From contig JAEYWD010000092.1 of assembly GCA_023429135.1 (NCBI GenBank), forward strand, positions 1 to 64,000: a stretch of DNA of 64,000 bases, in the 5' to 3' direction. Numbering within the stretch: position 1 is the first letter of the stretch; every line of letters begins with the position of its first letter. The notes below the pieces were generated by a model. It did not search any database. It was not told the DNA's origin and worked only from the letters and a program-made list of their open reading frames with translations. The DNA is from Bacteroidota bacterium (GTDB lineage Bacteria; Bacteroidota; Bacteroidia; Bacteroidales; JAAUTT01). Positions 42,805 to 50,750 of the stretch are shown here, in pieces. A program made the translations under genes and the position numbers.

Positions 42805-45087
42805 TCAGAATCGTACGCCAATACCCGGACTAAGCATCAGGAAAGGAATTTTGTCCTGGAATTTATACCCAAAGCCAAAATGAATAGGCATATTAAATAT
42901 TCTTCCAGGTTTTATGGGATATAAACTGCCAAGTACCACAGCAGCAAGGTCTCGTTTTGCACTTTCGTTGAAGTTAAAAGTATTTATGGCTAAAAATCCT
43001 GCACCAATACGGTAGGGCTTCATTTTACCGACTTTTTCTGCATCGGGGAAGCTAAACTGAGCAATGAGTGCAAGGCTGATACCGCCTATGTTGTCGGTAA
43101 AAGCTGCTTTTTTGGGTTCTGTAGGTTTTGCCTGAGAAAATTCGGGTTGTGGACCATTATTTGGATCCCAGCTTTTTATTGCTTGAACATAAGCGTTGTA
43201 AGCATCATTGTATTTAGTCAGGTTTTCTTCGTAAGTATTCCAATTGTCTTTTTCTGTTTTTGTTTTACCCAAATTTTGGATCATCAAACCTGCCGGGAAG
43301 GAAACATCTATATCGAAAATAACCGGGCGTTGCAGTACAATTTCAACCTGTTTTTCGTAACCCGATTCCCCGTATTTGTCGTCCTGGTTTTTGAAAGTCA
43401 TTTGAACTTTCGAAAAATCCTCGAGATTGTAGGTTTTGTTGCCTATCATACTGTTGAGACTTATCGGAGAGGATATACAGGATTTATCCTTGTAATAAAT
43501 ATTCCGTGGTGAATTCTCGCCGGGGCAAACCAGAATGTTTTTAATAGATTTCATTTCAATAAGTTCTCCTTTGCGGCCTATTAGTCTTACGTCGATATCG
43601 AAATACTGTTTTCCGTAAAGTTTTTCACCACCATCAATTTTGCTATTATCGAAGTTGATGGTTATATCTTTAATTGTGCTTCTCTGAATTACAGAAGGAG
43701 ACATGTTGGCCAGCACTCTGCTGCCGGTTCCAAAATTAAGGCTTACATAATCCAGTTTGCGGGGTACCTGGTATTCTCTTACATTTAAAGCGATGCCTGT
43801 GGTGTTAACGCTATTATATAATAAAATGCGTTTTTTGGTGATATTCAATGGAATTTTAAGTTTGAAGAAACTAATGTTTTCGCTTCTTATAACTGTATCG
43901 GAGGTGATATCCAAAACATCTTCCCAATGAAAACGGGCTTTGTGCAAACCTTCTCCTTCAATTTTCACATTGATGGTTTCTCCGGGGTAAACAGTAAGGC
44001 CAGAAGTCCAATCGCCACCTTCGTGTAACACCATAACCGAACTTATCGAAGTTTTAGGGGTAATGTCGCAATTAGTTACAAAACGGGGGACATCACCATC
44101 TTTAATATACAGGTAACCTGCAGTTTTGCGGTGAAAATTAAACGGACGGATTATACACAGCATTTTGTCGTTTGTAAGACTGCTTTTGGTGAAAAGTTCT
44201 GCTATTAAGGCACCACCAGGCTGTTCCTGGTTTTCAAGACGATAAGTTTTGCCAACCGTTAAGTAACGACCATTATCCATTTGTATCTCAACACCATTCA
44301 ACCGGGTGGTTTCGTCAAAAGTAATTTCCGGTTTGTCGGGATTCATGAAAATTAGTCGTGATGTTTTAATCCTGAACAATTGAACAGCAGGGGGAACATC
44401 GTAAATAATTTTTTTGTCGGGAGTAATGTATGGAACAAATGTTTTCAGTTTTATTTTTACTTCCTTGTTGTTATCGCTAACCGGAATAAGATGTGCAATT
44501 AATTTACCACCTTCTTCGGCGACTCTGTAATTTATATCCTGCGATTTGTTCCATTCGTTAGTTAACCGAAGATTACGGAGGTTGTTTGTGGTAAGTTCAA
44601 ATACCTTTTCTTCACCAATAAACAAATCATCGGATGTGGGACCGAATGATAAGGAGGTTTGGGTAAACGGTAATAATTTAACTTCCTGGATAACTGGTTT
44701 CGAGAAAGTATCAATTTTTGCTGAGAAAGTAAAATTAAGGAATGCACTTTTGAACAGATTCACAAATTTGAGCCTTAAACGGAAATATTCGTTATTTACC
44801 AGCACAAATGAATCGAGCCTTTCGTAATCGGCGACTCCGAGTAACTGTATGCTTTTAATTTTGTCTTTATCAACCGGATAAAGGTTCAGTTCGCAAATTT
44901 CATCTTCTTTACGGAAACTGAAATAGAACTTGGACTCACCATTTTGAGTTATGGTGTCGCGAGATAAACTATAACGGCCAGTATCAATTTTAATGGCCAA
45001 ATCGCGGATAAATTTTCTATCGTCAACTTGCGAGTATGCTAATGCGGTTAAGTTAACGAAAATCAGCAACACTAAGATCTTCTTCAT
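42805..45087 (-). CDS. Large secreted protein of unknown function
   Basis: The 760-residue protein has a signal peptide (MKKILVLLIFVNLTALAYSQ). The body looks like a chain of beta-sandwich (Ig-like) domains: repeated short strands and phrases such as VYPGETINVKIEGEGLHKARFHWED. The last 75 residues have barrel-like strands and end in a phenylalanine (LSPGIGVRF), suggesting outer-membrane contact. I do not recognise the family. It is a single gene with its own terminator; TAAAGTTA on the plus strand at 45112-45119 (TAACTTTA on minus) may be the -7 element. Confidence 0.7.
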   Translation of the reverse strand: MKKILVLLIFVNLTALAYSQVDDRKFIRDLAIKIDTGRYSLSRDTITQNGESKFYFSFRKEDEICELNLYPVDKDKIKSIQLLGVADYERLDSFVLVNNEYFRLRLKFVNLFKSAFLNFTFSAKIDTFSKPVIQEVKLLPFTQTSLSFGPTSDDLFIGEEKVFELTTNNLRNLRLTNEWNKSQDINYRVAEEGGKLIAHLIPVSDNNKEVKIKLKTFVPYITPDKKIIYDVPPAVQLFRIKTSRLIFMNPDKPEITFDETTRLNGVEIQMDNGRYLTVGKTYRLENQEQPGGALIAELFTKSSLTNDKMLCIIRPFNFHRKTAGYLYIKDGDVPRFVTNCDITPKTSISSVMVLHEGGDWTSGLTVYPGETINVKIEGEGLHKARFHWEDVLDITSDTVIRSENISFFKLKIPLNITKKRILLYNSVNTTGIALNVREYQVPRKLDYVSLNFGTGSRVLANMSPSVIQRSTIKDITINFDNSKIDGGEKLYGKQYFDIDVRLIGRKGELIEMKSIKNILVCPGENSPRNIYYKDKSCISSPISLNSMIGNKTYNLEDFSKVQMTFKNQDDKYGESGYEKQVEIVLQRPVIFDIDVSFPAGLMIQNLGKTKTEKDNWNTYEENLTKYNDAYNAYVQAIKSWDPNNGPQPEFSQAKPTEPKKAAFTDNIGGISLALIAQFSFPDAEKVGKMKPYRIGAGFLAINTFNFNESAKRDLAAVVLGSLYPIKPGRIFNMPIHFGFGYKFQDKIPFLMLSPGIGVRF

Positions 45088-45191
45088 CGTTTCGTTGATT
45101 TGTTAAGTGGGTAAAGTTAATATTTGTACATTTTTGTGCGAATGCCTGGAAGAAATATTTATTAGTTTCCACAAAGTCTGATTTATTGTCC

Positions 45192-45223
45192 TTGTTGATA
45201 TTTAGGTTAATTTACTATCTTTA
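45192..45223 (+). promoter_or_regulatory. Promoter of the hydrogenase-like sensor / phosphatase pair
   Basis: TATCTTTA (45216-45223) is a seven-of-eight match to TAnnTTTG, and TTG copies at 45192-45194 and 45195-45197 lie 18-21 bases upstream as -33 candidates. The start codon is 16 bases downstream. Confidence 0.45.
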
Positions 45224-45239
45224 AGCAAATAACAGCAGC

Positions 45240-47111
45240 ATGAACTTAATCGAAATATTGAACCAGAAATGTGTAAAATGTTACGCATGTGTAAGAGTTT
45301 GTCCGGTTAAGGCGGTTAAAATGGATTTAACGGACGATTATCCAAAAATATTGCATAATCGTTGTATCGGTTGTGGGAGTTGTGTGACGGTGTGCGGGCC
45401 GGAAGCCGTTGTTTACTTTAATTCGAAGGAAGAAACAAAAAAAATACTTCGTTCGGGCGATAAAGTAGCTGCCATTGTTGGTCCAAGTATCTCGGGCGAA
45501 TTTTCGGATATAACTGATTACCGTAAGTTTGTGGAAATGATTCGCGCTCTAGGGTTTCATTATGTGAACGAGGCTTCGTTCGGAGTCGATCTGGTAGCGC
45601 AAAAGTATGCCGAGTTATTCAATAATAATAAAGGTAAATTCTATTTTACAGCCAATTGTCCGGCGCTTGTTTTTTATCTCGAAAAATATTACCCCGAGCT
45701 GTTGCCTAATCTTGCTCCCATAGTTACACCCATGATTGCAACTGCAAAAGTGGTTCATCGGAAATATGGCGCCGATACCCGAATTGTTTATATTGGTCCA
45801 TGTATCGCCAATAAAAAGGAGGCGTTGAGGTATAATGACGATGCACACATAGATGCTGTTATTACTTTCCAGGAGTTAAGGTCTCTGTTTAAAGAGTTTG
45901 GCATTACCGAAGGTAAACATGAGTATGGCGATTTCGACAGTCCTCATGGGAAAAAGGGTTCTTTATATCCAATCAGCAGCGGTTTTTTACAGGCTGCAAA
46001 TATAAGTGAGGATTTACTCTCGGGTGTTGTTTATACAGCCGAAGGCAGAAGTTCTATGGTAAAGGCGGTAAAGGAATTTGCCGACCATCCGCAGGTAATT
46101 AACCGACACTTCAATGTTTTTTATGACCATGGATGTATAATGGGACCAGGAACATCCAGAGGCGGGGACAGGTTCTTGAGACGAACTCTCGTGGTAAATT
46201 ATGCCAATAAACGGTTGAATAATTTCAATCGCCGCGAATGGGACAGGGAAATCAGGCATTATACCCAACTCGATCTTTCTACAACCTTTGTTGCCGACGA
46301 TCAACGTATTGTGCAACCGTCGAAGGAAAAAATACGCGAGATAATGAAGGAGATGGATAAACACGATTATAGCGATAATCAGGGATGCGGTGCATGCGGA
46401 TACAATTCCTGCTACGATTTTGCTACCAATGTAGCCAAAGGACTTACAACAACAGAGATGTGCATTACTCACGCCGTTCGCAGTCGACAAAACTCCATTC
46501 AGCATTTACAACAAATAAACGAACAACTTGAACAAACAAAAGACGCCTTGCGCGAATCGGAAATAGCAGCTCGCCGAGAGCATCAGCTTGCCAAACAGGC
46601 TTTCACAACCATGGAAACCATGCTTCAGAAACTTCCCTCAAGTTTGGTAATTGTAGATCAAAATTTGCATATTCTTCAGACCAATCAGAGCTTTATTAAA
46701 TTTCTCGGGTCAGAAGCTGCTGAAATAAATGAGGTAATTCCAGGTTTAACCGGAGCCGATATTAAAACTCTGCTTCCATTCCCGATTCACAACCTTTTTT
46801 CCTTTGTACTGCAGAATGGTGAGGATATTCAGAAACGAGACATTCATTACAACGATCAGCTTTATAATGTTTCAGTTTTTTCTATTCAGAAAGGGGCTGT
46901 TGTAGGTGCCGTAATTGCCGATATTCACTCACCTGAGGTTAAGAAAGAAGAATTACTGAATCGGATCGACGAAGTTGTGGGTAAAAATCTTGAAATGGTA
47001 CAGAAAATAGGTTTTCTGCTGGGCGAAACGGCAGCCGATACGGAGCAAATGCTGAACGCAATTTCGGATATGCTTAAGGGAAACGACTCCCGGAATAAAC
47101 ACCAATACTAA
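45240..47111 (+). CDS. Ferredoxin / [FeFe]-hydrogenase-like / Fe-S / PAS protein with altered H-cluster site
   Basis: The 623-residue protein is cytosolic. Residues 1-60 hold two [4Fe-4S] sites (Cys11,14,17,21 and 42,45,48,52). About 70-325 are the [FeFe]-hydrogenase large-subunit fold: motif 1 reads TANCPALV (Cys140), motif 2 GPCIANKKEA (Cys188), motif 3 YDHGCIMGPG (Cys299). In active hydrogenases motif 1 is TSCCP and motif 3 has two cysteines four apart; here Asn139 replaces the proton-relay cysteine and Tyr295 the first motif-3 cysteine. Next comes a Fe-S domain (Cys383, 386, 391, 408), a coiled coil (410-455) and a PAS-like domain (455-560). A sensory rather than catalytic role is likely. 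The phosphatase follows after 5 bp. Confidence 0.88.
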   Translation: MNLIEILNQKCVKCYACVRVCPVKAVKMDLTDDYPKILHNRCIGCGSCVTVCGPEAVVYFNSKEETKKILRSGDKVAAIVGPSISGEFSDITDYRKFVEMIRALGFHYVNEASFGVDLVAQKYAELFNNNKGKFYFTANCPALVFYLEKYYPELLPNLAPIVTPMIATAKVVHRKYGADTRIVYIGPCIANKKEALRYNDDAHIDAVITFQELRSLFKEFGITEGKHEYGDFDSPHGKKGSLYPISSGFLQAANISEDLLSGVVYTAEGRSSMVKAVKEFADHPQVINRHFNVFYDHGCIMGPGTSRGGDRFLRRTLVVNYANKRLNNFNRREWDREIRHYTQLDLSTTFVADDQRIVQPSKEKIREIMKEMDKHDYSDNQGCGACGYNSCYDFATNVAKGLTTTEMCITHAVRSRQNSIQHLQQINEQLEQTKDALRESEIAARREHQLAKQAFTTMETMLQKLPSSLVIVDQNLHILQTNQSFIKFLGSEAAEINEVIPGLTGADIKTLLPFPIHNLFSFVLQNGEDIQKRDIHYNDQLYNVSVFSIQKGAVVGAVIADIHSPEVKKEELLNRIDEVVGKNLEMVQKIGFLLGETAADTEQMLNAISDMLKGNDSRNKHQY

Positions 47112-47116
47112 TTCCG

Positions 47117-48322
47117 ATGATGGCATTGGACAATGAAATAACTCCGGGGTTTTACATTGAGGTAGCCTGTCAGCAACGGAACCATAACGGAGAGAGGATT
47201 TGCGGCGATGTTTTTTTATCGAAACGCATCCCGGAAGAAAAAAGAGTAATTGCTATTTTGTCCGATGGGATGGGGCATGGTGTTAAAGCGAATATTCTTG
47301 CAACGCTCACATCCACTATGGCTATGAGGTTTACCATCGAACACGAAGACCCCAATACCATTGCCGAAATCATTATGAACACTCTTCCGGTTTGCAGCGA
47401 ACGCAACCTGAGTTATTCAACCTTTACAATTGTGAATATAGAGTACGACGGGGCTACTCAGGTTCTGGAATATGGCAATCCTGAGTGTCTTATTTTTCGG
47501 GGGAGTCAGGTATTTGAGCCCGAGTGGCAGTGCATTATTCTCACCGGTAGTAAAAATGCCGGAAAGGAAATCAGGATGTGTACTTTTAAGTCGCAACGGG
47601 AGGATCGTATTATTTTTTTCAGCGACGGCGTTTTTCAGTCAGGAACTGGTACGGTCAAATTTCCAACGGGATGGGGATTGGAAAATATTATTAGCCAGAT
47701 AGTCAAAATCCTGAATGCCGATTCGTCAATTTCTGCTAAAAAGTTAGCAGGAAAGATTGTGAAACACGCTTTCCAGAATGATAATTATTCGGCAATGGAC
47801 GATATTTCGTGCGCAACCGTTTATCTGCGGCATCCGCGTCGGTTGCTTGTATGCAGCGGTCCACCTTATGAAGAGTTTAGCGATGCCGATATGGCCAATA
47901 TTGTCAGGGATTTCAACGGCCAAAAAATTATTTGTGGTGCTACCACCTCCGATATTGTCGCCAATCAGCTTGGAATTAAAATAATTGAAGGTCAGGAGTT
48001 TGAAGACCCAGATTTACCTCCTGTGTCGTTCATGAAAGGTATCGACCTGGTAACCGAAGGAATATTAACACTGAGCAAAGTGAGTAATATTTTGAAGGAG
48101 TACACAACCACTATTCCTGCCGGAAAGGGACCTGCTCATCAGGTTGTAAATATGCTGCTCGATTCGGACGAAATTCATTTTCTCGTTGGCACAAGGATTA
48201 ATCCCGCTCACCACGACCCGAAAATTCCCCGCGAACTGGAAATACGTCGCACCGTAATTCGCCGCATTGCCCGCGTTTTGGAAGAGAAGTTTATGAAAGA
48301 GGTGTACGTGAAGATTATGTAG
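47117..48322 (+). CDS. PP2C/SpoIIE-type protein phosphatase with extra C-terminal domain
   Basis: Residues 15-260 are a PP2C-fold serine phosphatase: metal-binding Asp31 (CGDVFL), Asp50 (SDGMGHG), FFSDGVFQSG and AMDDISCATVYL. From about 265 to the end a further domain follows (RLLVCSGPPYEEF, GQKIICGATTSDIVA, and a helical end) that I cannot assign. Such phosphatases usually act on an anti-sigma-factor antagonist or a kinase target. It starts 5 bp after the hydrogenase-like gene, so the two are one unit: the first protein senses redox state or H2, the second gives the output. Confidence 0.85.
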   Translation: MMALDNEITPGFYIEVACQQRNHNGERICGDVFLSKRIPEEKRVIAILSDGMGHGVKANILATLTSTMAMRFTIEHEDPNTIAEIIMNTLPVCSERNLSYSTFTIVNIEYDGATQVLEYGNPECLIFRGSQVFEPEWQCIILTGSKNAGKEIRMCTFKSQREDRIIFFSDGVFQSGTGTVKFPTGWGLENIISQIVKILNADSSISAKKLAGKIVKHAFQNDNYSAMDDISCATVYLRHPRRLLVCSGPPYEEFSDADMANIVRDFNGQKIICGATTSDIVANQLGIKIIEGQEFEDPDLPPVSFMKGIDLVTEGILTLSKVSNILKEYTTTIPAGKGPAHQVVNMLLDSDEIHFLVGTRINPAHHDPKIPRELEIRRTVIRRIARVLEEKFMKEVYVKIM

Positions 48323-48396
48323 TTGGAAGTATGGAGTCCTGATAGCTATAGGGAGAAGGATGAAGGATGAAGAGGAAACTAGGAGGTATGGTACAG

Positions 48397-49272
48397 TTAA
48401 AGGCGGAACCCTAAAACAGTTTTAAGCTGGTAGTAATAAGATGATTTACCACCGAATCCCTTAAAAAACCGGGCTACACCTTCAATGTTGGAGCCTTCGA
48501 AGTCGAGCAAATAGCCACTTGAGGCGTATTTTTTCATTATGTGATCCATAATCAGAAACATAGCCGAAAACCTTTTCCCATTCGCGGTATTAAAGCCACC
48601 TAAATAGAGGATCTGAAAATTCCATTCGAGAAAGCAGGCAGCAGCCACTATTTCACCCCGGACATCCGAGACTTTGTATATCCTTGTAATTTCACGCTTG
48701 TTACATTCTGATAAAAGTTGTCCGAAAGTGTCGAGCTGTTCTTTATTTACACCTAATAGCCATGTCTCACTTAAAGTTAGGAATTCCTGACAGGTGCAAT
48801 CGGATAATTTTAAACTGGCGTCGGAAGCTTTTTTGATGTTACGTCTGGTGTTTTCACTTAAATCTTTCTCCAGTTCAGAAAAAGCAGGTGTTAAGTCGAT
48901 TGTGTAATTCACACGTCCTTTCAGATATTTTTTTTTCTCCAGCCCTAAGGCATCACGAACCTGAATGTTTATGTAAGGAAAGTTCTGGAATATTTTGTCG
49001 TAAAATTTTCCTGCAACGGTATTTTTAACTCCAATACCTGTGATTCCGATCTTTTGGCAATATAATGGCTGGATAAGATATGGAATGCCCCATTTTCTTT
49101 TTACAGGTAAAGGCATTAGATTTTTATAATCCTCATAAATAAGGGCTTCCCATTCAGGAGAAATTATGTCCAGATACCACGAAAGGAGGTAAACATATGG
49201 GTTGTCCGATTCTGAGATCACCTCGTCCCACTTTGTTTTATTAATTTGATGATTTTTAAGCCGCTTAATCAT
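48397..49272 (-). CDS. FemAB/GNAT-like acyltransferase
   Basis: The 291-residue protein has the bipartite acyltransferase layout of the FemAB and BioF2-like groups: the central basic stretch SENTRRNIKKASDASLKL and, later, GEIVAAACFLEWNFQILYLGGFN with YLLDFEGSNIEGVARFFKGFGG at the end, the last being the family's (F/Y)xxGFG-type close. Members transfer amino acids or acyl groups to peptidoglycan or sugars. It follows the deacetylase-like gene by 80 bp on the same strand. Confidence 0.72.
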   Translation of the reverse strand: MIKRLKNHQINKTKWDEVISESDNPYVYLLSWYLDIISPEWEALIYEDYKNLMPLPVKRKWGIPYLIQPLYCQKIGITGIGVKNTVAGKFYDKIFQNFPYINIQVRDALGLEKKKYLKGRVNYTIDLTPAFSELEKDLSENTRRNIKKASDASLKLSDCTCQEFLTLSETWLLGVNKEQLDTFGQLLSECNKREITRIYKVSDVRGEIVAAACFLEWNFQILYLGGFNTANGKRFSAMFLIMDHIMKKYASSGYLLDFEGSNIEGVARFFKGFGGKSSYYYQLKTVLGFRL

Positions 49273-49352
49273 AAGCTAAAAATAGCAAAAGCTTACGATA
49301 AATTGTTTTTTTGGTAAATCAAACCTTTTATTAGTTTGGTCCTAACTCACAT

Positions 49353-50711
49353 TTAGTTAAGCTGAAAAGTTTTTTTCACAATTTCTTTCTTTCTGTTCAT
49401 GGTGTAGCCCATCGAAAGCATTACTTCATAAACATAGCGCCATCTTTTCCATTCGCCATAATCGCTCAGCGAATCGTTGTGCCATATTGTTCCGAATGTT
49501 CCGTTTACGGCGTTAACTTTTTTCATTAGATCCACAATTTTCATAAGAGCCTCATCAGGATCCAGTTTTAGTCTGTCTTTCAGAGTTCTTTCCATGTATG
49601 CAAAAGGATGAACGGTAAGATTTGTTTTTGTTTCAGTCTTCAGGTCATAAAACACGTAAGGAGCAGCAATTCCTGCGCGAAAACCGGGTCTGTCGTGATA
49701 TCCCATGCTAAAATCGTGAGTAGTTCCCAGCTTTGTTAACCATTGGTATGTTTTGGGAAAGGTAAGTCGCAGAAAGTGTTGTCGGCTCCTTGTAAGAGAA
49801 ACTCCGACAGTATCGGCTAAACGCTTATATTCTTCTTTAAGTACTTCAAAATTATCAGAAGCACGATATGAAGGGTGAATTCCGAGGAAAAATTTCTGAT
49901 TCAGATAAGATATAAGTTCATGAATGGAAGAGAGATTAAATGGAAGATTTCTGTCGTATTGCCCATAATCTCCTGCCAAAAAGAATAAATAAACAGGAAG
50001 ATCGTAATTCCGGTGAATTTGTTCTATATAAGAATAAGTGTCGAACGGGTCATTTTTTGCTCCTACCGAAACCAATAACCTATCCATAAAGTTACCTAGT
50101 CTGAAGGTTGTTAAATCACGAGCCGAAGCTAATGCAAACCTGCTAATATTACGGTACAGGTAAGCATATGCAACATCAACATCAATGGTTACTTCCATTG
50201 TAAACCGTTGCCTGCGAGGGTTAACGTTACGAAATTTATCCTGAAGGCTCTGAATTAGTAATTGAGTCCATTGTTGAACCACGGGTTCTTCTAAAAAATT
50301 ATTCTTTCCAGCCACACTTTGATCCGATGAAAATCTCCCATGCTCATCGGCCTTAAAAGGCAGGTATTCTTCGTATCGTGAAACCATAAAGAAGGCAGCC
50401 GAGAATATGTCAAAAGGGAATTCACTATTTTCATTTGAGTGAAATAATACGGGGTAATTATTCCATTTGCCAAACGAAGGATTGAGATTTTTAACTCCTG
50501 TTTCGCTTAATAATCCTGATGGAATAATTCTGAGGCTATTTTCTAAGTTATTTGTGGAATAATTTATTTTTAATGCAGGAGAATTATTGAAATAAATTTT
50601 ATCTGTAGTCAATTGGTAAGGCAAGCCTAATAACGTTCCCAGCAATAATTCCGAGATGTAGCTGAGACGGGTTGAAAAATTTTCGGTGTAAATTATAACA
50701 GGCTCGTTCAT
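49353..50711 (-). CDS. Polysaccharide deacetylase-like protein (DUF7033-type)
   Basis: The 452-residue protein has no signal peptide. The NodB-like part begins near residue 170: VTIDVDVAYAYLYR replaces the usual T-F-D-D-D motif, LGIHPSYRAS gives the next histidine, then LGTTHDFSMGYHDRPGFRAGIA and a WHND near the end. This is the Bacteroidota family annotated as polysaccharide deacetylase with an N-terminal DUF7033. It is often found with capsule or exopolysaccharide genes, which fits the acyltransferase that follows it here. Confidence 0.78.
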   Translation of the reverse strand: MNEPVIIYTENFSTRLSYISELLLGTLLGLPYQLTTDKIYFNNSPALKINYSTNNLENSLRIIPSGLLSETGVKNLNPSFGKWNNYPVLFHSNENSEFPFDIFSAAFFMVSRYEEYLPFKADEHGRFSSDQSVAGKNNFLEEPVVQQWTQLLIQSLQDKFRNVNPRRQRFTMEVTIDVDVAYAYLYRNISRFALASARDLTTFRLGNFMDRLLVSVGAKNDPFDTYSYIEQIHRNYDLPVYLFFLAGDYGQYDRNLPFNLSSIHELISYLNQKFFLGIHPSYRASDNFEVLKEEYKRLADTVGVSLTRSRQHFLRLTFPKTYQWLTKLGTTHDFSMGYHDRPGFRAGIAAPYVFYDLKTETKTNLTVHPFAYMERTLKDRLKLDPDEALMKIVDLMKKVNAVNGTFGTIWHNDSLSDYGEWKRWRYVYEVMLSMGYTMNRKKEIVKKTFQLN

Positions 50712-50750
50712 ATCAAATTATAAAAAATTCTATTTTTGATCCGTTAAATT

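Noticed and set aside
45240..47111. Call as a catalytic [FeFe] hydrogenase
   Set aside because: Key H-cluster and proton-relay cysteines are replaced, so hydrogen turnover cannot be claimed.
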